Assembly: GCF_000732925.1 (NCBI RefSeq)
Contig: NZ_CP008953.1
Location: forward strand, 682,001 to 746,000
Source: Amycolatopsis japonica
GTDB lineage: Bacteria; Actinomycetota; Actinomycetes; Mycobacteriales; Pseudonocardiaceae
DNA: 64,000 nt
Direction of reading: 5' to 3'
Position numbers and translations under genes: made by a program
Notes under the pieces: generated by a model
Seen by the model: only the letters and a program-made list of their open reading frames with translations
Databases searched by the model: none
Told to the model about the DNA's origin: nothing
Shown here: positions 1 through 8,536 of the stretch, in pieces
Layout of the letters: each line of letters starts with the position of its first letter
Numbering within the stretch: the first letter of the stretch is position 1

Positions 1-291
1 GAACGTCAGCTCCTCGCGGTGTCCATGCTCTGGGGCCTCGCGCAGGCATCAGGTCGCCCGCTACCCGTAGTGATCGACACGCCGCTAGGCCGTTTGGACG
101 GTATCCACCGCAGCCACCTGATCGAACGCTACTTTCCCCAAGCCAGCCACCAAGTCATCCTGCTGTCCACCGACCAAGAAATCGACGAAGCAGCATGGAA
201 CAAGCTCCGGAAGCATGTCGGCCACACCTACCAGCTTGAACATGACACGAACAGCGGCGTGACGACCGCTAAGACCGGATACCTCTGGTAG
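1..291 (+). CDS. dndD: DndD, DNA phosphorothioation ATPase, C-terminal part
   Basis: Only the last 96 codons are in the window; the gene continues upstream. What is seen is the C-terminal half of an SMC/RecN-type ATP-binding head: the ABC signature GERQLLAVSM (its first Gly codon lies outside), a Walker B plus D-loop PVVIDTPLGRLD, and an H-loop-like segment VILLSTDQE. This arrangement, directly before dndE, is that of DndD, the ATPase that works with DndC and DndE to put sulfur into the DNA backbone. The stop is 15 bp before dndE, so they are probably co-transcribed. The family assignment rests on motif and context; the missing N-terminal half should carry the Walker A motif. Confidence 0.85.
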   Translation, partial: ERQLLAVSMLWGLAQASGRPLPVVIDTPLGRLDGIHRSHLIERYFPQASHQVILLSTDQEIDEAAWNKLRKHVGHTYQLEHDTNSGVTTAKTGYLW

Positions 292-306
292 AAAACGGAA
301 CCCACG

Positions 307-696
307 ATGCCACTCGAGAACATCCGCGTCAGCCGACAAGCACGCGACCAGCTCATCACCCTCAAACGCCGCACCGGCATCACCCAATGGAACACGCTGT
401 GCCGATGGGCGTTCTGCCGCTCACTCGCCGAGCCAACCCCACCCCCCGCTGCCAAACACCCCGCCGACAGCAACGTCGAGATGACCTGGCGCACCTTTGC
501 CGGCCAGCACGGCGACCTGTACTGGTCACTTCTCCGGCAACGCTGCCACGCTGACGGACTGGCCCTCGACGAGGAGACCCTCGCGCAGCAATTCCGTGTC
601 CATCTCCACCGCGGGATCGGTTACCTCGTCGGCGACCGCAACATGCGCACGATCACCGACCTGATCGATTACGCAGTCGACCCCACCGCCGCATGA
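307..696 (+). CDS. dndE: DndE, DNA phosphorothioation protein
   Basis: A 129-aa protein with the N-terminal pattern IRVSRQARDQLITLKRRTGI and a following segment on being placed in the cytoplasm with no membrane helix, typical of DndE, a small DNA-binding (nicked-DNA) component of the Dnd modification complex. The length fits the family (roughly 110-130 aa). It follows dndD after 15 bp, and its stop overlaps the ATG of the next gene (ATGA), so translation is probably coupled. The C-terminal half (GYLVGDRNMRTITDLIDYA) has the Leu/Gly pattern usual in the family. No frameshift is visible, in contrast to the next gene. Confidence 0.85.
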   Translation: MPLENIRVSRQARDQLITLKRRTGITQWNTLCRWAFCRSLAEPTPPPAAKHPADSNVEMTWRTFAGQHGDLYWSLLRQRCHADGLALDEETLAQQFRVHLHRGIGYLVGDRNMRTITDLIDYAVDPTAA

Positions 697-2000
697 CAAG
701 AACGGTTCCCCGGCACCGCACCGCAATCGCCCGCGGTGCGCTGCCGCGGCCACTCTCCACCGCCCTCGACGACGCCATCGTTACCACTGACAGCATTGTC
801 TTCGACTACGGCTGCGGCCGGGGAACCGATCTGCACCACCTCGCTGAACTCAACATCACGGCCAACGGATGGGACCCGGCTCACCGATCCGACAGCCCAC
901 CCATACCCGCTCAGGTTGTGAACCTCGGCTTCGTACTGAATGTCATCGAAGATCCCGGCGAGCGCGTCGCGACGTTGCGAGACGCATGGAACCTGGCGCA
1001 AGAGGTCCTCATCGTCTCGGCACGCATGACGTGGGACGCACGCGGTCTGCGAGGCCGCCCGCGGGCGACGGCATTCTCACCAACACAGGCACGTTCCAGA
1101 AGTTCTATACTCAACACGAGCTGCGGGACCTCATCCCAACCGCCCTCGACGCCCCCGCACTGCCGGCAGCGCCAGGCATCTCTATGTCTTCCGTAACCCC
1201 TCCAAAGCCCAAGGTCTACTCGCCGAGCGTATCCAACGCCGCACCGCCCCACCCGAGCCTTGGATCTGCGAACAGCTCTTCGCCGAGCACGAAGAACTAC
1301 TGGCATCCCTGGTCGCGTTCCTCACACAGCGAGCCCGCCTCCCCAGGGCGAGCGAAATCCCCGAAGCCACCAGAATAATCCGGAACTTCGGCAGTCTCGC
1401 GCGTGCCTTCGCTATCCTCAGTACCACCACCGGCACCCAGCACTGGGAGAACCTTCGCGAGCGCGCGACCGCCGACCTACTGATCTATCTCGCACTCGCC
1501 CGGTTCGACGGACGCCCCCGCTACAACCACCTACCCTACGCTCTCCAACACGACGTACGCGAATTCACACGCTCCTACAAAAGTGCCCGCGAACGCGCTG
1601 ACCGCCTGCTCCTCGCCTCCGGCAACCGCGACATGGTCGCACTAGCGGTCTCAGCCAGTCCAGTCGGCAAACAGACCCCATCCGCGCTGTACGTCCATAC
1701 CGACGCTCTGCCGTACACCCCGCCGGTCTTGCGGGTTCTCGAGGGATGCGCGCACTCTCGTCGGAACTGTGCCGGGCGCCAACATCATCAAACTCCATCG
1801 CGATCCACCGCTGGTTACGTATCTGAGCTATCCAGATTTTGGCCACGATCCTCATCTGCGTATGGCAACCGCCACCGTCGTCGATCTCCACTCAAGAACC
1901 GTGGACGTGCACGACTATCGCCGATCGAGCAACCCTCCGCTACTGCACCGCACCGAGGAGTTCCTCGCCGCCGATGATCGCGCGCCGCGAGCCACTGGCC

Positions 2001-2007
2001 AAAATTT
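2001..2007. repeat. Target-site duplication, left copy (AAAATTT)
   Basis: AAAATTT immediately left of the IS256-type inverted repeat. The same heptamer lies just outside the right end at 3411-3417. One further base on the outside differs (C versus T), so the original duplication was probably 8 bp, which is usual for IS256. Removing the element and one copy restores the methyltransferase reading frame, which supports real transposition. Confidence 0.85.
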
Positions 2008-3409
2008 GGGTCTATCCTGTGATCGGTGTTTCCGGCGTTGTTGATCAGTAGGTTTCGGCTCCCGGCCAGCGGTCACCGAAAGTGATGGCAAACGCGTTGA
2101 TCACTGGCTTCCAGCGCATCGTCCATCGGGCGCGGCCTGTTCCGGTCGGGTCCAGGCTGCGGGTCACAAGGTACAGGCACTTCATCGCGGCTTGCTCGGT
2201 CGGGAAATGCCCGCGTGCGCGGATCACCCGCCGGTAGCGGGCGTTCAGTGACTCGATCGCGTTCGTGGAGCAAATCATCGTCCGGATCTCGACGTCATAG
2301 TCAAGGAACGGCGTGAACTCATTCCAAGCGTTGCGCCACAAACGAATCACCGCTCTATGCGTCGCGCCCCATTTCTCCTCAAATTCGTCGAGAGCGGCTG
2401 CGGCAGCGTCTGGACTGGGTGCAGTGTAGATAGGTTTATGTCGCGTTTCACCGCATCCCAGTCCCGGCGAGACACAAGCCGGAACGTGTTGCGGATCAAG
2501 TGGACGATGCAAGTCTGAACAATTGTTTGCGGCCACACGTTCGTCACGACCTCGGGCAGGCCCTTGAGGTCGTCGCAGACGAGGAAGAACACATCCCCGA
2601 TGCCGCGTCTTCAGGTCGATCAGCACGCTCATCCAGAACTTCGCGCCCTCACCACCGGTACCCACCCACAGGCCCAGGAGGTCCTTGTGCCCGTCCACCG
2701 TGACGCCGATGGCGGCGTACACGGGGCGGTTGGCGACCTGGCCGTCGCGGATCTTGACGTGGATCGCGTCGATGAACACGGCCACGTACACCGGGTCCAG
2801 CGGCCGGTTGGCCCAGTCGTTCATTTCGGCGACAACCTTGTCAGTGATCCGCGAGATCGTCTCCTTGCTGACCGAGGACCCGTAGATCTCGGCGAAATGC
2901 ACCGAGATATCCGCGGTCGTCATTCCCTTCGCATACAACGACAGCACGATCTCATCCACTTCGGTGAGGCGCCGCTGCCGCTTCTTCACGACCTGCGGCT
3001 CGACCGTGCTCTCCCGGTCTCGCGGCACGGTGATCCCGACCTCGCCCGCGGCGTCCGAGATCACCGTTTTCGACCGTGAGCCGTTGCGCACGTTCGTCGA
3101 CTCCCGATCCGGGTCCGCCTGGTTCTTCTCATGCCCGAGGTGCTCGGTCATTTGCTCGTTGAGCGCGGTTTCCAGCACGTTCTTGGTGAACAGCTTCAGC
3201 ACCCGTCCGGGCCGGTCAGCGCCAGCCCCCGTGCCTTGGCCTCGGTCACCATCGCCGCCGCGGCGGCCTGCTCCGGCGACAACTCCCGCGCCGGCTTGGA
3301 CTCACTCCTCCGTGGACTCACAGCCTCAGATGTCATCACTCACAGTGCCCATCCCGCCGGCCCTCAGCCCGGCGTGTCGGGCCGGAAACACCGATCTCGG
3401 AACAGTTCC
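2008..3409 (-). mobile_element. IS256-family insertion sequence, 1402 bp
   Basis: The ends are imperfect terminal inverted repeats of about 29 bp (2008-2036 and 3381-3409) sharing the exact 16-mer GATCGGTGTTTCCGGC (2021-2036, and its complement at 3381-3396). The outermost bases on both sides are GG. The element carries one transposase gene on the minus strand and is flanked by AAAATTT repeats. It is inserted in the 3' part of the phosphorothioation-associated methyltransferase. The transposase is broken, so the copy is probably immobile unless helped by another copy in the genome. Confidence 0.9.
2045..3336 (-). pseudogene. IS256-family (mutator-type) transposase, three frameshifts
   Basis: The natural start is the ATG at 3336 (MTSEAVSPRRSES), followed by the family's N-terminal region ending ALTGPDG. 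A one-base deletion at about 3206 moves the rest (LKLFTKNVLETALNEQMTEHLG) out of frame. The central part reads through FIDAIHVKIRDG (first catalytic Asp region). It then shifts at about 2595 into the frame encoding VCDDLKGLPEV (second Asp) and shifts back at about 2430 before PDAAAAALDEFEEKWG and the C-terminal STNAIESLNARYRR. The second catalytic Asp is therefore out of frame with the rest, and no active transposase can be made without frameshifting. Confidence 0.9.
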
Positions 3410-3410
3410 T

Positions 3411-3417
3411 AAAATTT
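3411..3417. repeat. Target-site duplication, right copy (AAAATTT)
   Basis: Right partner of the heptamer at 2001-2007. The codons AAA-ATT-T continue directly into the residual methyltransferase C-terminus. Confidence 0.85.
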
Positions 3418-3674
3418 CGACGACCGAGGTGGAAGCAGGCTTGTACGAGCATCCCGGCCGCATCGGCACACGCTTAGGCTGGCTAGGGGGAAATTCACCG
3501 CTGCTGGGTCCTAAAAGTAACGCAGCTGCAGGCCGGCGCGTTCTCCCGAAGGTCTAACGCCAAAGCGGACATCCTCACTTCACCATGGTCGCAACGAACC
3601 TCGTCAGCAGCCCGGAGTCGGGCAGTGGCACGAGCTCGTAAGCACCACTGCCCACTCGGCGGCATTCTTGTTGG

Positions 3675-4142
3675 CTACCAGGTCGTTCTGCCAAGTAGTT
3701 CTTCGACCGAAGCGGCGGTTGCTCCGCCTGAGTCGCTTAGGGCTTCGGTGACCAGGTCGGCGACGACTAGGGCAGCTGACTGGTGCCGTATGTTGACCTG
3801 TTCTTGGATGCATTCTAGCCCGCCATTGGCGTATTCCTCGAAGATTTTGATGCGCTCTTCGATGCGTTTGTCGTCCATGATCTCGGGATCGTCTTTGGCG
3901 CTGGCGGCGGCGATCATGTTGATCAGGGCCTCGCTGTACACGGGGGCTGTGAGTACTTCGTAACGGATCGGATCGCCCGCAGCGGCGGTGAATGACGAGC
4001 GGCGCCCGGTTCGGAAACCAATTGCGGCGGCGAAGATCAGGATGTCGCGGAACGTACCGAAGCCAGCTTCTTCCTGAAGTTCGACCATGAGTGCTTGGTA
4101 GTGCTGGGGACGCCGGGCTCGAACATCTGTGGACGTGGTCAT
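3675..4142 (-). CDS. Dnd system-associated protein 4-like
   Basis: A 155-aa cytoplasmic protein with the pattern YQALMVELQEEAGFGTFRDIL followed by FAAAIGFRTGRRSS. This corresponds to the family named DNA phosphorothioation-associated protein 4, which occurs in dnd gene neighbourhoods and has no assigned biochemical role. It is the last gene of the minus-strand operon: its ATG overlaps the stop of the ATPase gene upstream (ATGA). Downstream, 117 bp of non-coding DNA separate it from the remnant of the convergent methyltransferase. The family call comes from recognising the N-terminal pattern plus context, and I rate it as probable. Confidence 0.7.
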   Translation of the reverse strand: MTTSTDVRARRPQHYQALMVELQEEAGFGTFRDILIFAAAIGFRTGRRSSFTAAAGDPIRYEVLTAPVYSEALINMIAAASAKDDPEIMDDKRIEERIKIFEEYANGGLECIQEQVNIRHQSAALVVADLVTEALSDSGGATAASVEELLGRTTW

Positions 4143-6199
4143 GACGTGATCTCCTTGAGGGAGGAGAACTCGGACGCGGCGTGACGGATGTATGGGTGTG
4201 AGTAACCGCGCAACTCGATGTCGTCTTCGGGCTTGCTCGTAAGGTTGGTATGGCTCTCGATCACACCAAGGTGGCTGACGTAGGGGTTTAGCTCGTCCGC
4301 CACCTTGCCCAGGCCTTGGCTTTTGCTGACTAGGACTACGAGTTGTGGCGCCATCTGGGCCAGGGCGCGCGACACCGCCTCCTGATAGTCATGGTCGAGC
4401 GAGCCGAACGCCGCATCCATCACGATGGGGTAGGTGCCGGCATCGGCTGCAGCTTGACCCTCAGCTCTGCGCTCCTTTCGGATTTCTCGGGCCAGCTTGG
4501 ACACGGCGGCCACGAAGCTGAGGCTTAGGATCTGGTTCTCGCCAGTGGACTTCGGCACCGGGAGTTGCACCCCGTCGACGTTGGTGTGCAGGGTGAGTTC
4601 GAAGCCCTCGCTGAGGCTCGGAACATAGTTTTTGTGGGTGATGCTCCGGAAGACCGACTTCAACTCCTCGTCGAGCCGACGGCGCATGTCGTCCTTGCGG
4701 ATCTCTAAGATCTCCTCAAGCGCTCGCCGAACGTTCTGAACGAGCTCGGAGCGTGCTCTGGCCTTGATTGCAAGTTCATCGGTTACTTCTGCGTTCTTGC
4801 GGTCCTTGGTCTTCTGCTCGATGTCCTTCGTAATCTGTTCCAGGTCGTGGTTCACCGCACCGATTTGGCGCTCTTTATCGCTGCGTCTGTTGTCGAGATC
4901 GATACGTTTCGACTCAAGGGACTGTACGTTTTCCAGACGAATGTCGCGGAGTTTGCCATCCAGCTCGGACTTGGTTTCTTCCAGTCTGCTGACGCGGTCA
5001 CGTTGGTCGCCGATGCGCTTCATGGACTGACCAAGTTCATCTCGCAAGCTTCTTCTGTCCGAAGTCATGGGATCGATTTGACCACTGAGCCGCTGCCAAA
5101 CGGTTTCGACAGCTTGAAGTCCGGCCCGTTGACGCCAGTTTGTGACCTTCTTCCACGGCTCTGTGTTCGCCGCCAGCGGGGTGCCGCAGATGCACTCACC
5201 CTCGTCGAGGAGTTGGTCGACGAATTCTCGTTTTAGCGGCGCGGGCAGCGCCCCTTTCTGGTACATCGCGTCTGCCATGGCTTTGGTGCTATTGGTGAGA
5301 TCCTCGGTGAAGGCAAGGAAGCCACGTGTCGCGATGAGATTGGCGCGCTCACTCAGTGCCGTGGCCAAGGAACGACGTGCCTCGTCGAGTTCGTTCGTGA
5401 CGTCATCTCGCTGCTTCTGGATCGGTGCTGTCTCCGAGTGTTGACGCAGGAGGTTCATTACGCTCTCGCGTTCCTCATCCAGGGTTGCGAGATTGCTCTC
5501 CAGGGCCTTCGACTCCTCGCGGAGGGGCGTCTTGCGATCGTTCAAGTCATCAATGCTCTTTTGGATGTCGCTCGCCTTGTCGCCACCATGTTTGCGGATG
5601 TCTGCGGTGAGTTTGCGATCCACCTTGGGTAGGTGAACGAGCGCCCGTGCGACCTGCTCGAGGTCGAGCAGAACTTTGATGTCCTGTTGGACTTCACTGT
5701 GGGCACCCTTCTTGACGAGATTTTCAATGCGCTCGCCGTTGAAGAAAAAGAAACGGCTCACGCCGTGCGGCAAGATGGTGTGGATCATTTCCTGTGGCGC
5801 GCCGACAAGCTCTGACGAGCCATCGGGTTTTGTGATCCACATTTGCGGGTCCGGTGCTATAGGCGATTGCTGGTCAGACTCTTTGTGCATCCGTGCCCGG
5901 CGTTGCACACGGTAGTCGTGGCCCTCATGGTCGAAAACAATCTCCACGCCGACCTCGACCGCGTTACCAATGGCTGTCGCGCGCCAGACACTGTCGGTGA
6001 CGAGCCGTTGCTGGTGCTCAACGTCATCGGACATCTTGCCGTACAGGGCCCAGCTGAATGCGTTCAATAAAGTTGTCTTACCGGCACCATTTGCCCCGAA
6101 AATTAACGTAACAGGCTTGACGGTGTCCGATCGCAGGTCGAACCGCTGTGTCTCTTTGAATTGGCGGAAATTTGTCATCGTGATCGACTGGAGCCTCAT
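4139..6199 (-). CDS. DndD-like/SbcC-like coiled-coil ATPase
   Basis: A 686-aa SMC-type ATPase. It has Walker A GANGAGKTT (residues 35-43), a DndD-like motif FFFFNGERIENL (150-161), two long predicted coiled-coil stretches (about 200-290 and 375-490) around a central CIC pair (Cys336, Cys338), an ABC signature STGENQILSLSF (551-562), and Walker B/D-loop YPIVMDAAFGSLD (590-602). The head motifs resemble those of the DndD fragment at the left edge, but this is a different, complete gene. It overlaps both neighbours by ATGA junctions, so it belongs to one operon with the helicase and Dnd-associated protein 4. Likely role: ATP-driven DNA engagement in the restriction arm of the system (inference). 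Base composition is visibly less GC-rich than in the core genome to the right. Confidence 0.85.
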   Translation of the reverse strand: MRLQSITMTNFRQFKETQRFDLRSDTVKPVTLIFGANGAGKTTLLNAFSWALYGKMSDDVEHQQRLVTDSVWRATAIGNAVEVGVEIVFDHEGHDYRVQRRARMHKESDQQSPIAPDPQMWITKPDGSSELVGAPQEMIHTILPHGVSRFFFFNGERIENLVKKGAHSEVQQDIKVLLDLEQVARALVHLPKVDRKLTADIRKHGGDKASDIQKSIDDLNDRKTPLREESKALESNLATLDEERESVMNLLRQHSETAPIQKQRDDVTNELDEARRSLATALSERANLIATRGFLAFTEDLTNSTKAMADAMYQKGALPAPLKREFVDQLLDEGECICGTPLAANTEPWKKVTNWRQRAGLQAVETVWQRLSGQIDPMTSDRRSLRDELGQSMKRIGDQRDRVSRLEETKSELDGKLRDIRLENVQSLESKRIDLDNRRSDKERQIGAVNHDLEQITKDIEQKTKDRKNAEVTDELAIKARARSELVQNVRRALEEILEIRKDDMRRRLDEELKSVFRSITHKNYVPSLSEGFELTLHTNVDGVQLPVPKSTGENQILSLSFVAAVSKLAREIRKERRAEGQAAADAGTYPIVMDAAFGSLDHDYQEAVSRALAQMAPQLVVLVSKSQGLGKVADELNPYVSHLGVIESHTNLTSKPEDDIELRGYSHPYIRHAASEFSSLKEITS

Positions 6200-6360
6200 G
6201 GAATGATCTCCTTCACCACCGCGAGAAGGTCATCGGTGGCGTCGTAGGCGCTGACGTTGAGCTTCGCGCGTTCGATCTGGAGGACGCGTTTGAGGAGCGT
6301 CTGTTCTTCCTCGCTCAGCTCCTCAAGTACCTGCCTTTCGATCCGACCTGCACTACTCAC
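6196..6360 (-). CDS. Small 54-aa protein in the Dnd-linked operon
   Basis: A short gene starting at GTG (6360) and ending in an ATGA overlap with the ATPase gene. The product reads SSAGRIERQVLEELSEEEQT, then a basic/hydrophobic helix, and ends in KEIIP. It is strongly helical and charged, with no signal or membrane segment. It follows the helicase gene after 43 bp. The overlap with the ATPase start and coding-like third-position GC suggest it is translated. I do not recognise a family; it could be a subunit or adaptor of the coiled-coil ATPase. Confidence 0.65.
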   Translation of the reverse strand: MSSAGRIERQVLEELSEEEQTLLKRVLQIERAKLNVSAYDATDDLLAVVKEIIP

Positions 6361-6403
6361 TTGCGGATTCCCTTCATCACTTTCGTGTCATGGCTCGCAT
6401 GTC

Positions 6404-8536
6404 TCATAGGTGCATCAACTGATACCGCTCTTTGAGCGGCCGAAGGACGTCGAGTGTCGTCTCGTAGTTCTCGGACAACTTGCCAAACTCATTGGCTCGT
6501 TCGAGCTCCCGAGTCAACAGATTGCGCTCGACCTCGAAATGGATCGGTGTCCCAGCGGGCGGGACCGCGAGGTAGTCGATAATCTCGGCTCGGTCCTTGT
6601 GATCGGCGAGGCGCAGAAGGCGGCCTCTGCGCTGGATGAACTGTCGGGGGTTACTGCTGCTGGCGAGCAGGTAGCCGGTCCGCGCATCGGGGATGTCAAC
6701 TCCCTCGTCGAGGCAGCGCATCGCGACGAGTACGCGGAGATCATCGCCGGCGCCGAATCGGCGAAGGAGTACCTTGCGTTCAGCGCGAGGTGTCTCGGAG
6801 ACGTACGAGTGGGCGGCGAGGTGCAACTCGTTCCCCACTAGGTTCATTACCTCGCGAAGTTGGTTCGGTCCGCGCGGCACGCCCTGCGGCGCTGGGCGAC
6901 CTCCCTCGGCACAGTAGACAAGCTGAAACCATGAGTGGGCATGCGCGTTGAGATCGTTGCGTAGCATCGCGAGCTTGCCTTCTGCATGGCCGAGAACTCC
7001 GGCACGCTGCCGAAGCAGGTAGCTGAGTGGAGAGTTTGGGTCGGCGTCGGTGACACTCTCGCCCGCAGCGACACACTTCGCGATCTGCGCTGACAGGTCG
7101 ACATACAGCTGCGTCTCGGCGTCGTTAAGTTCCACTAGGCTGGGCTGATAGGTGTAGCGGCATAACGCGCCCATGCTGATGGCGTCGCCGAGCCCGAGTT
7201 CAAACACGATGGGGCCGAAGTAGTCGATGAGGGCGTCGGTGCCTTCGTCATCGAACCAACGTTCTGGGGTGGCGGACAGCGCTAGCCGGTAGGTGGCGGT
7301 CGAAGGCAGGGATGAACGGTAAGCTGAAGAGCCCAGGTTGTGCGCTTCATCAGCAACCACCAGCAGTGGTTGCGAGATCCGCGACAGAACTGACTGAAAC
7401 CTGTCTCCTGCGAACGACGCGTTGGTTGCCACCATCGCGACGATCTGCCGCTGCCCTAGCCGCACCTCGCTCAGTTGTTCCTCGACCAGCGGGAGCCATT
7501 TCTGGCTCGACTCGTACACCGGGACAGGCCGGACACCAAAGCTCTCGACTTCGGTGATCCACTGGTCGACGAGGTGTTGCAGCGGAGCGATGATGAGCAG
7601 GACCAGTGGTTCTTCACGCTGTCGCAGCACGTCGGCGAGCTTGGTCGCAGCGATCATGGATGTCTTGGTCTTGCCGGTTCCAGTGGCCATCTTGAGGATG
7701 CCACGGCCTCGGTGACCGAGCCATGCCTCGACTGCCAGGCGCTGGTAGGCGCGGACGGACAGCCAGTTCGGCAGGACGAGGTGGGTCGCCTCGTTCGTGA
7801 CTGCCGGTGGGGGAGCGAGCGCGTTATCGCGCGGCGACAGCTGAGTGTCGCGTTCCTGGCCGAGCTTGATGAGGCGATCTCGGGTGACGCCGGGGAAGTC
7901 CTCAATTTGGAGGTTCGGCGTCCGGTTGGCCCAGAGTGCCTTGAAGTCTTCTTCGAGGCGAATGGCGCGGACGCCGTCGCCGTCCACCCAGCCGCGATAT
8001 ACCTCTACGGACTCGAAGTTCGCGACGAGCCCGCCCAGCGTCTCGTTGCTGCTGCCGGTGAAACCAACCAGATCGCCGACGGCGTCTCGGAAGATGCCAA
8101 GCTTTTCGTGATAGATGCCGACTCGGCCTTCTTGTTCAACGAACGCTAACTTGATGTCGAGCCGTCCTTCGGCGATGAGGCGGCCAACACGGCCAAGCCC
8201 GTCGAGCACCGAATCGCGTTCTTCGGCCTCGAGCTCACGTTCTGTCGCGCGTTCGATGACGGCGCGGATGTCGTAGCCGCGCTCGATGTCGAGGACATCG
8301 TCCTCGGTGAGGTGTGGTGAGGCGATTAGGCGCATGGTGCCACCCCGGTCTGCAAATGTCTCGATGCCCCTGGCGAACAGGGCGATGCTGGTCGAGGTGA
8401 AATACCCGACCGCGCGGCTGTAGCTGGTCGCGACCGAGAATGCTGGCAGGTAGAAGCCCTGGACAACATCCTGGCGGTCGCTGCGGTAGCGCCCCTCGAG
8501 AGACAGGCCGCGAAGCCCGTTGGGTCGTGGCTTCAT
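6404..8536 (-). CDS. PLD-nuclease/SF2 helicase fusion, likely phosphorothioation-linked restriction enzyme
   Basis: A 710-aa two-part protein. The N-terminal domain (about 1-205) has a phospholipase-D-type nuclease motif: HEKLGIFRD with His143, Lys145 and Asp151, followed by FTGSSNET. The rest is a superfamily-2 helicase: Walker A MATGTGKT (283-290), DEAH box (396-399), SATPERW, and the C-terminal QRRGRLLR arginine-finger motif. Such proteins cleave or translocate DNA. Families of this type are known as restriction proteins in DNA phosphorothioation loci, and that role is inferred here from the adjoining dnd genes. Start and stop overlap or closely adjoin neighbours: the ATG overlaps the preceding stop, and 43 bp separate it from the small gene. 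No frameshift is present. Confidence 0.85.
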   Translation of the reverse strand: MKPRPNGLRGLSLEGRYRSDRQDVVQGFYLPAFSVATSYSRAVGYFTSTSIALFARGIETFADRGGTMRLIASPHLTEDDVLDIERGYDIRAVIERATERELEAEERDSVLDGLGRVGRLIAEGRLDIKLAFVEQEGRVGIYHEKLGIFRDAVGDLVGFTGSSNETLGGLVANFESVEVYRGWVDGDGVRAIRLEEDFKALWANRTPNLQIEDFPGVTRDRLIKLGQERDTQLSPRDNALAPPPAVTNEATHLVLPNWLSVRAYQRLAVEAWLGHRGRGILKMATGTGKTKTSMIAATKLADVLRQREEPLVLLIIAPLQHLVDQWITEVESFGVRPVPVYESSQKWLPLVEEQLSEVRLGQRQIVAMVATNASFAGDRFQSVLSRISQPLLVVADEAHNLGSSAYRSSLPSTATYRLALSATPERWFDDEGTDALIDYFGPIVFELGLGDAISMGALCRYTYQPSLVELNDAETQLYVDLSAQIAKCVAAGESVTDADPNSPLSYLLRQRAGVLGHAEGKLAMLRNDLNAHAHSWFQLVYCAEGGRPAPQGVPRGPNQLREVMNLVGNELHLAAHSYVSETPRAERKVLLRRFGAGDDLRVLVAMRCLDEGVDIPDARTGYLLASSSNPRQFIQRRGRLLRLADHKDRAEIIDYLAVPPAGTPIHFEVERNLLTRELERANEFGKLSENYETTLDVLRPLKERYQLMHL

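Larger units (their letters stand above)
693..3557 (+). pseudogene. DNA phosphorothioation-associated methyltransferase, frameshifted and split by an IS
   Basis: The start ATG overlaps the dndE stop. The protein begins with a SAM-binding motif (FDYGCGRGTD) followed by NLGFVLNVIED, as in the putative methyltransferases linked to dnd loci. The reading frame then breaks at about 1050, 1180, 1750 and 1985: homologous-looking sequence continues in another frame each time (for example GDGILTNTGTFQKFY, then HLYVFRNPSKAQGLL, then PGANIIKLHRDPPLVTYLSY). At 2007 an IS256-type element interrupts it. Beyond the element the frame resumes exactly after the 7-bp target repeat as KISTTEVEAGLYEHPGRIG and ends at 3557. 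The ancestral product was about 490 aa. Its role in Dnd loci is not established; here it is almost certainly non-functional. Confidence 0.85.

Noticed and set aside
693..3336. Sequencing error as the only explanation for the frameshifts
   Set aside because: Not excluded, but the frameshifts are confined to two genes that are both expected to decay, while about 8 kb of neighbouring genes are clean. I therefore prefer true decay and list the check in the findings.
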